From Teredinibacter waterburyi (GTDB taxonomy: Bacteria; Pseudomonadota; Gammaproteobacteria; Pseudomonadales; Cellvibrionaceae), in assembly GCF_001922985.1 (NCBI RefSeq), contig NZ_MRUH01000007.1, positions 62,001 to 126,000 on the forward strand: a stretch of DNA of 64,000 nt. Direction: 5' to 3'. This document shows positions 44,516 to 54,367 of this stretch, one piece after another (position 1 is the stretch's first letter; each line of letters begins with the position of its first letter). The position numbers were made by a program, and so were the translations under genes. A model generated the notes under the pieces. It saw nothing but the letters and a program-made list of their open reading frames with translations. It did not search any database and was not told where the DNA came from.

Positions 44516-46528
44516 ATGGATTTCATTATTTTGCCGCCAATCATCGGTGGTCTTGGACTTGTTGTAGCTTTAATTATTTACCTTATGGTGATGCGCTTTC
44601 CCGCAGGCGAGGGAGCCGTGGCCGAAATCGCCGCTGAAATTCAGCGTGGCGCGATGGTCTTTATGCGACGCGAGTACTCCGTTCTTGCGGCCTTTGTCGT
44701 CGTCGTTACTGTTCTTCTTATCCTTGGTTTCCGTTCATGGCAGGTTCCATTTGCATTCGTGGCTGGCGCTTTGTGTTCTGCCGTGGCTGGCTATATTGGT
44801 ATGTGGGCCGCGACCAAGGCCAATGTTCGCACTACGGTGGCGGCAAGTACCGGAGGCACTTCCGAAGCCCTGGGTGTAGCATTTTTTGGCGGATCGGTAA
44901 TGGGCCTAACCGTTGCTTCAATGGGGTTACTTGGCTTAGGCAGTCTGTATCTTTTATTCGGTGCAGAGCATGCGGAACACATTCATGGTTTTGGTATGGG
45001 CGCCTCGACAGTAGCCTTGTTTTCCCGTGTTGGTGGTGGAATTTTCACAAAAAGTGCTGATGTTGGTGCTGATCTAGTCGGTAAAATCGAGGCCGGAATC
45101 CCCGAAGACGACCCGAGAAACCCCGGGGTTATTGCCGACAACGTCGGCGATAACGTTGGTGATGTCGCCGGTATGGGCTCCGATATATTCGAGTCCTATT
45201 GTGGTGCCATGATCGCCACCATTGCGATTGCCTCAACCATGGCTGTGGTGTTGGTCGATCAGCTGGCGGCAGCGCGCGCTCAGTTAATGTTTGCTCCCTT
45301 AGCGTTGGCGTCGGTGGGGTTACTCTGTTCGGTTGCTGGCATCATGATCGTTAAGGTGATGTCGGCCAAGTCGCCCGAAGTTGCGCTGCGGATTGGCACG
45401 GTGAGCGCAACCATTCTGTTTATTATCGCGGCACGTTTTCTACTTGCGGCCTTGGATATTCGTACGGCGGTTTGGCTGTGTGTTGTTGCCGGTGCCGTTG
45501 CCGGGATTGTTATTGGTTTGATAACGGAGTATTACACCGGTGGAGCGCCAGTTAGAAAAATTGCAAAAGATGGCGAGACCGGGCCCGCTACAGTGATGAT
45601 TTCGGGGTTGGCGACCGGTATGGAGTCAGTGGTAATACCGGTACTTTCAATCGCGGCGGTGATTTTGATTTCCAGCCTACTCTTGCCAGAAGGCGCTGGC
45701 GTTTACGGTGTCGGTATTGGTGCCGTGGGTATGCTCGCGACGGTCGGTATCACCATGGCGATTGATGCCTACGGCCCAGTCGCCGACAACGCCGGTGGTA
45801 TAGCCGAAATGGCTGGCCTTGGCGAGGAAACACGCAAAATTACCGACGGCCTAGATGAAGTTGGCAACACCACAGCAGCGATCGGTAAGGGTTTTGCGAT
45901 CGGTGCCGCGGGTCTAGCCGCCTTGGCAATTATTGCGGCCTATATTGAAACCGTCGCATCGCACAACCCTGGATTCAGCTTGGAGATTAGTCATCCGCGT
46001 GTGCTGGTGGGCATGTTCTTGGGAGCGATTTTCCCCTTTTTGGTCAGCGCTATGACCATGCGTGCGGTTGGCGATGCAGCGTTCGACATGATCAAAGAGA
46101 TTCGACGCCAGTTTAAAGAGATACCGGGTCTGCTTGAGGGTAACGCCAAGCCCGACACTGACCGCTGCGTTGATATCGCAACGCGCGCGGCGCTTAAGCG
46201 CATGGTGCCACCCGGGGTGTTGGCGGTGGCGGCACCGGTGGTGGTGGGTTTTAGCTTGGGCCCAGAAACTCTAGGCGGAATGCTAGGTGGAGCGCTAATT
46301 TGCTGTGTGCTAATGGCGTTGATGATGGCCAATGCCGGCGGCGCTTGGGACAACGCAAAAAAATATGTCGAAAAGGGCAACTTTGGCGGCAAGGGCTCAG
46401 CCGTTCACGCCGCTGTGGTAGTTGGCGATACGGTTGGCGACCCGTTTAAAGATACTTCTGGCCCGGCGATGAATATTCTTATTAATGTGATGGCAATTGT
46501 CAGCTTGGTGATTGCACCGCTGCTGTAG
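44516..46528 (+). CDS. hppA: Membrane-bound ion-pumping pyrophosphatase HppA (potassium-dependent type)
   Basis: A 670-residue membrane pyrophosphatase with about sixteen helices that couples PPi hydrolysis to H+ or Na+ pumping. Active-site motifs are present: [20 protein letters not shown] and [40 protein letters not shown] near the C-terminus. In [14 protein letters not shown] the Ala and Gly at the positions that distinguish subclasses are those of potassium-dependent enzymes; potassium-independent ones have Lys and Thr (GNTTKATTKG). Whether it pumps sodium or protons cannot be decided from these residues. It is divergent to ppa, and a CAGGGGG precedes the ATG. Confidence 0.93.
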   Translation: MDFIILPPIIGGLGLVVALIIYLMVMRFPAGEGAVAEIAAEIQRGAMVFMRREYSVLAAFVVVVTVLLILGFRSWQVPFAFVAGALCSAVAGYIGMWAATKANVRTTVAASTGGTSEALGVAFFGGSVMGLTVASMGLLGLGSLYLLFGAEHAEHIHGFGMGASTVALFSRVGGGIFTKSADVGADLVGKIEAGIPEDDPRNPGVIADNVGDNVGDVAGMGSDIFESYCGAMIATIAIASTMAVVLVDQLAAARAQLMFAPLALASVGLLCSVAGIMIVKVMSAKSPEVALRIGTVSATILFIIAARFLLAALDIRTAVWLCVVAGAVAGIVIGLITEYYTGGAPVRKIAKDGETGPATVMISGLATGMESVVIPVLSIAAVILISSLLLPEGAGVYGVGIGAVGMLATVGITMAIDAYGPVADNAGGIAEMAGLGEETRKITDGLDEVGNTTAAIGKGFAIGAAGLAALAIIAAYIETVASHNPGFSLEISHPRVLVGMFLGAIFPFLVSAMTMRAVGDAAFDMIKEIRRQFKEIPGLLEGNAKPDTDRCVDIATRAALKRMVPPGVLAVAAPVVVGFSLGPETLGGMLGGALICCVLMALMMANAGGAWDNAKKYVEKGNFGGKGSAVHAAVVVGDTVGDPFKDTSGPAMNILINVMAIVSLVIAPLL

Positions 46529-46553
46529 TCGTTGAAAAATATTTAGAGAACTC

Positions 46554-47750
46554 TTAAGACGTGCAGGTACTGCAGGCCACCATAATATAACGACCGGTAT
46601 GGTCATTACGTAGCGGGCGCGGCTGTTGGTCGATGGCTGTCATGGAGTGGTAGAGCGCATTTTCACGGCGAATAGTTTTATGTTCGTGCTCAAACGGGTA
46701 GATCAATGCACCCATGCCGCCACTGGCGATAAAGGCTTCTGAATTCAGTAGCATATCGCTGGCGTGTAGCAGTTCATGTAGTAATGCGTCGGCTGGGGAA
46801 GCGACGCAGTGCTGAATCTTTTCATCGCAGCGGTCGTGAAATTTAAGTTTGGCGCCGGTGTTTGGATCGAAAAAAATCTTCGCACTCGCAACCTTTAAGC
46901 GCGTGCCGGTCACTTCTGTTTTAAATGTCGAAGCTTGGTAATGTAATTCCCACGGGGCGTCCTCAAGTGAATCGAGCAATGCGACGACCTTGGGGAACCG
47001 ACTGTAATAGCGTGCGAGTTCTTGCACGCTGTCACGAATATCTTCTGGGTCCTCTGGTGCTTGCCGAAAATGCTTCTTTAAATTTTTTAACAGACGGTTG
47101 CTTATGGCCCGCGCTTTTTTTGCCGAAGTGGAAATCTTAGCTTTATCGGTTGCGCTTGCTGCCCGCTCAAACCACAAGGCATCGGCTTTCTGATCTTGGT
47201 GATTTGCGGATTCAATTGGACCTAGAGTATCGATTAAATCGAGTTGTTTACTCCAGCCGTGTTGCGCGCTGATATGTGTTTCCGCATCGTGTTTATCGGC
47301 ATCTGCCAGTGTTGGTTCGGCGTTCATCGAAATTGTAAGCAATAAAATTGGCAGCCAAGACTTGCGTCGGTCGGCCGCAATGCGAGTAATTTCGCTGCGC
47401 CGTTCAGCTAGCAAGCGTATGCCCTGTTGTTTCGCGTAGGCAGTTAAGGTGCTGAAGCTGGTTGGGTCTTGTTCTGGCAGGTTGCGGGCGTGAACAATAT
47501 GCGGTTCGCCGTTGATAACGCAGCTGTGAAACAAGTGTTGTTGATCCCTGACTCGCTGTTGCAACGGGTTTGACGAATCGAGACGAATATCGCCATCAAG
47601 CCGTTCGGCGGTGATACTAAATTGTGCCCCCGCGCGGTTTGTCCCACCGCTACTTGCGACAACACTATTGGTCTCGTGGATAGGTGTCGAAGCGTTGTTT
47701 GTGGCGTTACAGCTCTGCGACTTGGCTGTGAGGCGAGGTTTTTCCTGCAT
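46554..47750 (-). CDS. Putative zinc metallopeptidase with an HELLHA motif (M91/NleD-like)
   Basis: A 398-residue protein from ATG 47750 (CAGGT at ribosome-binding distance; a TTG 15 bases upstream is less likely). The only clear motif is ADALLHELLHASDMLL, an HExxH zinc site around residues 325-329, followed by LNSEAF and an EHEHKTIRRENALYHSM segment that could supply further ligands. This arrangement recalls the M91 peptidase family that includes the NleD effector, but similarity outside the motif is weak. A basic-hydrophobic stretch RRKSWLPILLLTISM around residue 130 might be a membrane segment. N-terminal 120 residues are Ser/Thr/Asn-rich and low in hydrophobic content. Confidence 0.55.
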   Translation of the reverse strand: MQEKPRLTAKSQSCNATNNASTPIHETNSVVASSGGTNRAGAQFSITAERLDGDIRLDSSNPLQQRVRDQQHLFHSCVINGEPHIVHARNLPEQDPTSFSTLTAYAKQQGIRLLAERRSEITRIAADRRKSWLPILLLTISMNAEPTLADADKHDAETHISAQHGWSKQLDLIDTLGPIESANHQDQKADALWFERAASATDKAKISTSAKKARAISNRLLKNLKKHFRQAPEDPEDIRDSVQELARYYSRFPKVVALLDSLEDAPWELHYQASTFKTEVTGTRLKVASAKIFFDPNTGAKLKFHDRCDEKIQHCVASPADALLHELLHASDMLLNSEAFIASGGMGALIYPFEHEHKTIRRENALYHSMTAIDQQPRPLRNDHTGRYIMVACSTCTS

Positions 47751-47781
47751 GACAATGACCTGCAATGGTTATTCTTGAAGC

Positions 47782-47810
47782 ATAGTCGCTAGTTAAATAG
47801 TCGCTAGTCA
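47782..47810. repeat. Short tandem direct repeat upstream of the HELLHA gene
   Basis: ATAGTCGCTAGTTA (47782-47795) and ATAGTCGCTAGTCA (47797-47810) are 13/14 identical and adjacent. They sit 30 to 60 bases upstream of the metallopeptidase start and may be a regulator-binding site or a chance duplication. Confidence 0.5.
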
Positions 47811-47948
47811 AAATACGTCAAGAACAAATCTTGCGGGGGCGGCGAGTTTTTGCGGCGGTAATTTGATTTCGTACTAACTATTCTAACTAGAAAATAACCA
47901 TTAAATGGGATTGCTGAAAACAGGTTGTTGCAGGGCGTGAGTTACACC

Positions 47949-49232
47949 TTATAGAAAATATTCCAGCAAGCTGTTGAGAAACAGGCTGCCTTGCGGGCTG
48001 GGTTGGATCCGCGTAGTGCTTTGCTCCAATAGTCCCTTTGTTGTTAGCAAGTCTAATATCGGTTGCACCTGACTAAGTGCTAATCCGGTGCGCTGTTGAA
48101 AGAGTGCGCGTTCAACCCCTTGATTGAGGCGTAGTGCATTCATCATAAATTCAAAAGGCAATTCTTGAATGGCGATAGCGTTCATCTGTGCGGTGTAGGG
48201 ATTGTTCGCTAGTGCTGTGCTGCGCTGGGATTTATCGCTGCCGATAATGGCTCCAGTAGCTTTTGTTGCTGCGGTCAAATAGTGTTGAGGCAGGCGGGTT
48301 TTATTGAACCGAAAAATAGGACTGACTTGCTCGTTGTTTACCGTCTGGCGTGCAGTGCTGCCGGTCAAATCACTATCCAGAAGCGTAATCTTCCCGTGTG
48401 CACCGGCGCCGATCGCTAGATAATCGCCGAACCCCCAATAATTTAAGTTGTGCCGCGCCTGTTGCCCTGAGCGCGCATAGGCCGAAATTTCATATTGTTG
48501 GTAGCCCGCTGCAGCGAGTAGGGTTTGGCCTTCTGTTTGGATCTGCCAAAGCTGTTCGTCTTCGGGGAGTTTTGGTGGGCGAGAGTAGAACTCGGTGTTA
48601 GTCTCAATGGTGAGCTGGTACCAAGACAGGTGCTCGGGTGCGAGTTCTAGCGCTTGCTGTAAGTCTTTCATTGCAGCGGTAGCCGTTTGCCCTGGTAAAC
48701 CGTGCATCAAATCTAAATTGATATTGTTAAAACCGGCCTCACGCGCCATGGCAAACGCGCTGAAAACCTCGTCGGGGTTGTGAATCCGGCCTAAAGTTTT
48801 GAGTTGTTGGGCATCGAAGCTTTGCACACCCATGCTGATGCGGGTGACGCCAGCATCGCGATAACCGCTAAAATTATCGTATTCGGCTGTGCCTGGGTTC
48901 GCTTCTAGGGTGATTTCCGCTTCGGCTTCGAGGCCAACAATACGCTCTACTGACTGTAGGATTTTGGCAATAGCGCTGGCTGGAAATAGCGACGGGGTGC
49001 CGCCGCCGAAAAAAATCGAACTAATCTTACGGCCTTGGGCGAGGTAGGCGTCACTGCTCAAATCTTCAATAAGCGCGGCGGTATAGGCCTTCACCGGCAA
49101 TTCACCTTGAGGCTGGTGTGAATTAAAGTCGCAATAGGGGCATTTACGCACGCACCAAGGAATATGAATGTAGAGTGCTAATGGTGGTAAGCAGCTAAGC
49201 TTAAGATGTGTTTGCTTTGAAATTACGGGCAT
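47949..49232 (-). CDS. hemW: Haem chaperone HemW
   Basis: HemW is a radical-SAM relative of coproporphyrinogen dehydrogenase that is now regarded as a haem-insertion chaperone. The 427-residue protein begins LALYIHIPWCVRKCPYCDFN with the CxxxCxxC cluster motif, then has FFGGGTPSLFPASAI (SAM-binding), EANPGT, GVQSFDAQQLKTLGRIH and MHGLPGQT. The residues that distinguish HemN (extra Cys of the cluster-2) are not apparent, so the HemW label is preferred. In relatives it is next to rdgB; here the TraF-like gene separates the two. Confidence 0.93.
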   Translation of the reverse strand: MPVISKQTHLKLSCLPPLALYIHIPWCVRKCPYCDFNSHQPQGELPVKAYTAALIEDLSSDAYLAQGRKISSIFFGGGTPSLFPASAIAKILQSVERIVGLEAEAEITLEANPGTAEYDNFSGYRDAGVTRISMGVQSFDAQQLKTLGRIHNPDEVFSAFAMAREAGFNNINLDLMHGLPGQTATAAMKDLQQALELAPEHLSWYQLTIETNTEFYSRPPKLPEDEQLWQIQTEGQTLLAAAGYQQYEISAYARSGQQARHNLNYWGFGDYLAIGAGAHGKITLLDSDLTGSTARQTVNNEQVSPIFRFNKTRLPQHYLTAATKATGAIIGSDKSQRSTALANNPYTAQMNAIAIQELPFEFMMNALRLNQGVERALFQQRTGLALSQVQPILDLLTTKGLLEQSTTRIQPSPQGSLFLNSLLEYFL

Positions 49233-49366
49233 GGCGGCGAAGCTTTTCTAAAGTGGAGGCTACTGTAGCTGTGAGATGTGTGCTGCGTCCAGTTATTACA
49301 AATTGAAACAACCCCGAGAGCGCCATATTTGAAACAATAAGTGGCTGTTACTGAACGACTTATTAG

Positions 49367-49398
49367 TTAAGTGCGCATTACTTAAGTGTGCGCATTAC
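49367..49398. repeat. Two tandem copies of a 15-17-base repeat upstream of the TraF-like gene
   Basis: TTAAGTGCGCATTAC (49367-49381) is followed directly by TTAAGTGTGCGCATTAC (49382-49398), a two-base insertion relative to the first. They lie 34 bases upstream of the ATG of the next gene. Confidence 0.5.
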
Positions 49399-49431
49399 GA
49401 ATTGTCTATTAACAAAGCATGCGGAATTTCT

Positions 49432-50766
49432 ATGATTAAGATCGCTACCATTATCAACCGCCATAACGCCGAACAAAAAAGCGCGCTTGGCCGCAGCTCG
49501 ATTTCCCAGTTCGTTGCCGTTGTCTTGCTGGGTTTAGTTGTAGCTGAGCCGGCGGCGGCGGTGAGCTATGGTATTTTTGATTCCCGTGGTTTAGCTATGG
49601 GTGGCGCTACGGTTGCTGCAAGTAAATATCATAGCGCGCAGTATTACAATCCGGCGCTACTTGCGCTCCACGATACCCACGAGAGCAAAAGTCGAGACGC
49701 CCGGTTTGTGTTCCCCGATTTGGTTTTACAGTACAGCAACAACCTCGAAGAGGTTGCCGATGTGGTTGAAGCTGATATCGACACGACTATCGAGAATGCC
49801 GTGGTTGCCTTCAATGTGGATGCCAGCGTTGCCAATGCGACGGCTATTGCTAATGGCGCGCGCGAACTGCGCGACGCGCTTGGCGATCTAGGGAATCAGG
49901 ATTATGTGGTCGACGGCTTTATCGGTATGTCGGTAAGTGAGCCCTCCAAGTTTCAGGGCGGCGGCTTTTTCTTTGGTGTTCGCACCCTTGGCGCTGGCTC
50001 ATCGACTATTCCGCAAAGTGATCTCGATCTTATCGATCGTTATATTGATGCGCTCGATTTAATCGCTTCCGGTGGGGACCCAGCCGATTTACCGCCGGAC
50101 TTGATCGACGCTAACGGAAATTTAATCGACCCCAACGACAGAATTGAATCTAGCGGCCAAGCCGGCGGTTTAATCATGAGCGAGTGGGGCGTTGCCATGT
50201 CGAAGCGCTTTGATGTTTGGGGGCAGGGCCTAGCCGTGGGTGTTACGCCTAAGTTATTGCGTGTTGATGCCTATCGAGAAAATGTAACTTTTACCGATCG
50301 CGACGCCGATCTATCTGAATCTGAACTCACTCACCTGACTGGCAATGCCGATATTGGTGTGGCCTTAGAGCTGTTCGAAAACTACCGTATCGGTTTGGCG
50401 GTAAAAGATATTATTAAAAAAGAATTTGATACCGCAAATGACTTGCGTTTAAAACTTGCACCGCGGCCACGTATGGGTTTGGCCTATATGAATAGCTGGT
50501 TTACCTTTGGCGTTGATATGGATCTGGTTGAAAGTGAGCCCCTGGCGAACGAAGCGCCCACAAAAGAAATGGCGGTAGGCATGGAGGTTACGCCGCTTGC
50601 CGGTCTAGATCTGCGAGTTGGCTATCGCGAAGATATGGCGGGGGAACGAGCGCCGGTTACCTCCTACGGTGTGGAGTTGCGCGGTCGCTATCTAACCCTT
50701 GAGTTAGGCTATAGCGAGAGCGAAGAAATTCGTGGAGGTTCGATTCAGTTTGGCTTTATATTTTAA
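49432..50766 (+). CDS. TraF-like outer-membrane beta-barrel protein (PF13729 type)
   Basis: A 444-residue secreted protein from ATG 49432 (CGGAA upstream). A signal peptide at about residues 25-45 ends VAEPAAA, with a long basic n-region. The mature sequence starts with YGIFDSRGLAMGGATVAAS, which recalls FadL/TraF barrels, and ends with alternating strands YLTLELGYSESEEIRGGSIQFGFIF, with a terminal Phe as typical of barrel proteins. The family is labelled conjugal transfer protein TraF although most members, including this one, have no conjugation genes nearby. Its transported compound is unknown. Confidence 0.8.
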   Translation: MIKIATIINRHNAEQKSALGRSSISQFVAVVLLGLVVAEPAAAVSYGIFDSRGLAMGGATVAASKYHSAQYYNPALLALHDTHESKSRDARFVFPDLVLQYSNNLEEVADVVEADIDTTIENAVVAFNVDASVANATAIANGARELRDALGDLGNQDYVVDGFIGMSVSEPSKFQGGGFFFGVRTLGAGSSTIPQSDLDLIDRYIDALDLIASGGDPADLPPDLIDANGNLIDPNDRIESSGQAGGLIMSEWGVAMSKRFDVWGQGLAVGVTPKLLRVDAYRENVTFTDRDADLSESELTHLTGNADIGVALELFENYRIGLAVKDIIKKEFDTANDLRLKLAPRPRMGLAYMNSWFTFGVDMDLVESEPLANEAPTKEMAVGMEVTPLAGLDLRVGYREDMAGERAPVTSYGVELRGRYLTLELGYSESEEIRGGSIQFGFIF

Positions 50767-50822
50767 TTTAGTGATCTCTATCGGTGGCGTGCCGAGCGTG
50801 TAACAACTGAGCTGAACCAGTG

Positions 50823-51440
50823 TTAGCCTAGCGCCGCTAATAACGCCTGCATCGCAATCGCACGATGACTAATGCTGTTTTTTAATGCCTTGCTAAGTTC
50901 TGCGGAGCTGCAGTCTTGCTCCGGAACATAAAACAGCGGGTCGTATCCGAAACCGTTTTGTCCGCGCGGCTCTTCCAAAATTATTCCTTCCCAGCTGCCT
51001 TGGCAAATTATCGGTGTCGGGTCTTCAGCGTGCTGCATAAAAACCAACACACATTGATAGCGTGCGGTGCGTTCCGACCGAGGCAACCCCGTTAATCGCT
51101 CAAGAAGGTAAGCGTTGTTGCGAGTATCGTTAGGGCTTGTTTGCAGCGCTTGCGGTGCAACCCAGTCGCGAGCAAAGCGTGCCGAGTAAATACCTGGAGC
51201 ACCATTGAGTGCGTCTACCTCGATACCCGAATCGTCGGCAATTGATGGCAGCCCAGTGTGGGTGCAGGCGTTACGGGCTTTCAAAATTGCGTTTTCGACA
51301 AAGGTTAGGCCGGTCTCGTCGGCTTCCGGTACGGCGAAGTTCGATTGCGGTTGAATATCGTAACCGCAATTGTTCAGCAATGTCTGAAATTCTTTTAGCT
51401 TACCTTGGTTGCCGCTGGCGAGAACAATTGTTTGGCTCAT
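50823..51440 (-). CDS. rdgB: Non-canonical purine NTP pyrophosphatase RdgB
   Basis: RdgB hydrolyses dITP, XTP and related nucleotides to monophosphates, keeping them out of DNA. The 205-residue protein has IVLASGNQGKLKEFQTLL at the N-terminus (substrate-binding SxNxxK), DETGLTFVENAILKARNA, LPSIADDSGIEVDALNGAPGIYSARFA, and GFGYDPLFYVPE with SHRAIA near the end. These are all family signatures. It ends the metX-metW-DUF4426-rdgB operon, with the DUF4426 stop 15 bases upstream. Confidence 0.96.
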   Translation of the reverse strand: MSQTIVLASGNQGKLKEFQTLLNNCGYDIQPQSNFAVPEADETGLTFVENAILKARNACTHTGLPSIADDSGIEVDALNGAPGIYSARFARDWVAPQALQTSPNDTRNNAYLLERLTGLPRSERTARYQCVLVFMQHAEDPTPIICQGSWEGIILEEPRGQNGFGYDPLFYVPEQDCSSAELSKALKNSISHRAIAMQALLAALG

Positions 51441-51455
51441 AGAGGTATTCTTTAA

Positions 51456-51929
51456 CTATTTTGATTGATACAGCTTTTGACTGAATGTTGTCGATAAGAT
51501 GTCGCCGTTACTTCGCACTTTTGCGCTAATGTTGAAATGCACCAATTCTTCGCCAGAAATCCGTATCGGAGCAATATAGTAGACCGTACTCTCTTCTTTT
51601 ATCTCAATAAATTCGAGGCGTTTCTGCTGTTGCATCAAGTTTGTAACCGTGCCGGAAATGTCAGCTTCAACACCACCGTACTTACCGCTGTGAGAAATAG
51701 ACACATTGATGAGTGTTTCGTATTCGCTACGTTTTATTTTGTAGACCGCGGCCACTTCGGGCAGTAAAAATGTACTGGGGAAAAGGCTGTAATGCAGATC
51801 GAAATTTTCGAACGAAGCACTACCTTGAATATTACTTTCAGCATGGGCTGAATTGGCGATTGCGAAAACAGTGCAAATGGCGAAAACGCAACCTAGGGCT
51901 AGGCGATGTGTTGTTATTAATAGTGACAT
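51456..51929 (-). CDS. DUF4426 family periplasmic protein
   Basis: A 157-residue protein with a signal peptide (about residues 1-30, ending NSAHA) and a mature beta-rich domain with FDLHYSLFPSTFLLPEVAAVYKI, ISHSGKYGGVEADISGTVTNL and EELVHFNISAKVRSNG. This matches the DUF4426 family that sits between metW and rdgB in Pseudomonas-like genomes. Its function is unknown; genomic position suggests cotranscription with the methionine genes but no sequence evidence for a methionine role. Confidence 0.88.
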   Translation of the reverse strand: MSLLITTHRLALGCVFAICTVFAIANSAHAESNIQGSASFENFDLHYSLFPSTFLLPEVAAVYKIKRSEYETLINVSISHSGKYGGVEADISGTVTNLMQQQKRLEFIEIKEESTVYYIAPIRISGEELVHFNISAKVRSNGDILSTTFSQKLYQSK

Positions 51930-51932
51930 AAT

Positions 51933-52529
51933 TTAAAGCTTTTTAGTCAGGCGATAGAGAGCCGTAACACCAAATAAATTTGGGTTCAGCGTTTGCAAAA
52001 AACGTGTGTTGGCACTGGTGCCCAATATTTTTCGATTTACGATATTTAAGTTAAGCGATTTACATAGCTCGTCAAAGTCGTGAATGGTACAAAAGTGAAT
52101 GTTGGGGGTGTTGTACCATTCGAATGGCAGTAAATCGGAAACGGGCATACGCCCCTTAACTGTCAAATACCAGCGAGCCTTCCAGTGGCCGAAATTAGGT
52201 AGAGTGATAATGCATTGGCGGCCGACGCGCAGCATTTCCATTAATACCTTGTCGGGGTGGTGCATGGTTTGAATGGTTTGCGACATGATTACCGTATCAA
52301 AACTTTGATCGTCGAAGTTAGATAGACCTTGGTCGATATTCTGTTCGATAACATTTACGCCGTTCTCGACACAGCGGAGAATATTCTCTGAACTTATTTC
52401 AATGCCATAGCCGTGAATGTTTTTGCTGGCGGTGAGTTGCTGTAATAGCGAGCCATCGCCGCATCCAAGATCGAGTACACGAGAGTTTGGTGCAACCCAG
52501 TCTTTAATGACTTTGTGGTCGATACGCAT
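51933..52529 (-). CDS. metW: Methionine biosynthesis protein MetW
   Basis: MetW is a 198-residue SAM-dependent methyltransferase-like protein that pairs with MetX in methionine biosynthesis in many Pseudomonas-like bacteria. It has VLDLGCGDGSLLQQL at the SAM site, an early EISSENILRCVENGVNVIEQNIDQGL segment and DTVIMSQTIQTMHHPDKVLMEMLRVG. The catalytic methyl-transfer role is not established; MetW is thought to assist MetX. Its ATG overlaps the metX stop by one base, so the pair is translationally coupled. Confidence 0.95.
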   Translation of the reverse strand: MRIDHKVIKDWVAPNSRVLDLGCGDGSLLQQLTASKNIHGYGIEISSENILRCVENGVNVIEQNIDQGLSNFDDQSFDTVIMSQTIQTMHHPDKVLMEMLRVGRQCIITLPNFGHWKARWYLTVKGRMPVSDLLPFEWYNTPNIHFCTIHDFDELCKSLNLNIVNRKILGTSANTRFLQTLNPNLFGVTALYRLTKKL

Positions 52530-53713
52530 TAGTTTGAGCTCCCGTCTAAACTGACGTCTATACCCTGCATATACGCCGAAAATAGATCCCAGTAACGTTG
52601 CTGGTTGGGTACCAAAAATGCGTCGTGGCCATAGACTGACTCAATTTCACCATAGACGACATCGCGATCGGCACGCATCAAGGCGGTTACGATTTCTTGC
52701 GATCGCTCGGGTGCAAATCGCCAGTCGGATGTAAAAGAAATAACTAAAAACTTGCACTTGGCGGAACGGAACGCCTCTGCTGGGTCATCGTTGTACTCGC
52801 GGGCCAAGTCAAAGTAATCGAGCGCGCGAGTCATAAGGATATAGGTGTTGGCATCAAAACTTTTCGAAAAGGTTTTACCTTGGTAGCGTAAGTAGCTTTC
52901 AATTTGAAACTCTACTGGTTCCTCGAGGCCTCGCTCGAAACTGCCGGAACGCAAATCGCGGCCGAATTTTTTCCCCATACCATCGTCAGAAAGATAGGTG
53001 ATGTGGCCGATCATTCGTGCAATGGATAAGCCACCTTTTGGCAACGTATCTTTTTCTAAATAGTCGCCGTCAAAAAAGTCTGGATCGGACATAATTGCCT
53101 GTCGTGCGGTTTGGTTGAAGGCAATATTTTGTGCGGTGAGTTTCATCGCTGACGCAATTACCACACAGTGACCCAAGCGGTCAGGATATTCCAGCGCCCA
53201 GCGCATGGCCTGCATGGCGCCAAGACTACCGCCAACCACGGCCGCCCATTTTTGAATGCCGAGCCGATCGGCTAGACGAACTTGAGAGTGTACCCAGTCG
53301 CGCACGCGCAAGTTGGGGAAGTCTGAACCCCACACCTTGCCAGTGGCTGGGTTAATGGATGCCGGCCCAGTAGAGCCGTGGCAGCCGCCCAAATTATTTA
53401 AACAGACGATAAAGAATTTATTGGTGTCGAGCGGTTTGTTGGGGCCGATGTAGTGCTCCCACCAACCAGGTTTGCGATCGTCGGTGCTGTGGTAGCCTGC
53501 CGCGTGATGATTTCCCGATAACGCGTGACAGATGAGAATCGCGTTAGACGCTTCTGCATTTAAGGTTCCATAAGTTTCCACAACCAATTCGTAGCGATCC
53601 AGAGTGCGTCCGCAGGCTAGCAATAGTGGTTGGTCAAACTCGAAAGTTTGTGGCGCAACTATACCAACGGAGTCTTCCGGTAGCGCAGTTGTTTCGGATG
53701 CGGTATCAGACAT
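52529..53713 (-). CDS. metX: Homoserine O-acyltransferase MetX
   Basis: MetX acylates homoserine, the first committed step of methionine synthesis. The 394-residue alpha/beta hydrolase has the nucleophile Ser in [20 protein letters not shown], the oxyanion region [17 protein letters not shown], the Asp and His of the triad in [16 protein letters not shown] and YGHDAFLVP. The donor may be succinyl-CoA, since MetX of Pseudomonas with a neighbouring MetW uses succinyl-CoA, but acetyl-CoA cannot be excluded. It is the first gene of the metX-metW-DUF4426-rdgB operon. Confidence 0.95.
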   Translation of the reverse strand: MSDTASETTALPEDSVGIVAPQTFEFDQPLLLACGRTLDRYELVVETYGTLNAEASNAILICHALSGNHHAAGYHSTDDRKPGWWEHYIGPNKPLDTNKFFIVCLNNLGGCHGSTGPASINPATGKVWGSDFPNLRVRDWVHSQVRLADRLGIQKWAAVVGGSLGAMQAMRWALEYPDRLGHCVVIASAMKLTAQNIAFNQTARQAIMSDPDFFDGDYLEKDTLPKGGLSIARMIGHITYLSDDGMGKKFGRDLRSGSFERGLEEPVEFQIESYLRYQGKTFSKSFDANTYILMTRALDYFDLAREYNDDPAEAFRSAKCKFLVISFTSDWRFAPERSQEIVTALMRADRDVVYGEIESVYGHDAFLVPNQQRYWDLFSAYMQGIDVSLDGSSN

Positions 53714-53748
53714 TTTCTAGGTGCTCTTTAAGGCCAGCTTACGCGGAA

Positions 53749-54336
53749 TTAATAACCGAGAATAAGTTTAGGTACAAGACCGACACTATAAGCGCAGGCG
53801 TTCAATAGCTTTTGCAGAATAGTGATACCCATAAAGACAAAAAGAATAGAAAAGTCGAAGCCCCCCAGTGGCGGAATAATTCGTTGTACTGGCGCTAGGA
53901 TAGGCTCCATAAGTTGCCGCGCGAGCACAATAGCGGGGTTGGTGCTAAACGGTGCAATAAAACTGCTAACCACAATAATAATGCCGCAGCCGTATGCGAT
54001 ATAGGTCAGCATGTTCAGTATACCGAGCGACCCCCAGATCAAAATTTTGACTGGATTATAGATTTGATGAACCAGAATCAGTGCTATTAGTTCTCCGACA
54101 ACTAGCTGAACCAGCAAGGCTAGCACCAGCGACGCTATATCAATGCCGAAAACACCGGGAATGATTCGGCGAACAGGCTTTAGTAGCGGGTTGGTGATTT
54201 TAACAATGCCCTGGGATATTTGATTGTAGAAATCTGCACGCGCTAGCTGTAAAAGAAAACGCAATAAAACTAGCAATAAAAACAAGGTGCCCAGTGTTTC
54301 AACAATGTAGGTGAGTATTTCTGCAAATGGATTCAT
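53749..54336 (-). CDS. yggT: YggT family inner-membrane protein
   Basis: A 195-residue integral membrane protein with two tandem YggT domains, each with about two helices and a conserved amphipathic P-rich turn (PLLKPVRRIIPGVFGID in the first, PILAPVQRIIPPLGGFD in the second). The duplicated PxLxPxRRIIPP motif is the hallmark. Function is unknown; members are linked to ion-related stress and, in some bacteria, to cell-shape proteins. It lies between proC and metX. Confidence 0.93.
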   Translation of the reverse strand: MNPFAEILTYIVETLGTLFLLLVLLRFLLQLARADFYNQISQGIVKITNPLLKPVRRIIPGVFGIDIASLVLALLVQLVVGELIALILVHQIYNPVKILIWGSLGILNMLTYIAYGCGIIIVVSSFIAPFSTNPAIVLARQLMEPILAPVQRIIPPLGGFDFSILFVFMGITILQKLLNACAYSVGLVPKLILGY

Positions 54337-54367
54337 AGTGACTCAGCTGTGATAAATAAATCGAGTA

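Noticed and set aside
49432-50766. Conjugation gene traF indicating a mobile element
   Set aside because: The family name is misleading: no other transfer, relaxase or pilus-secretion genes are nearby and the protein looks like an outer-membrane barrel.
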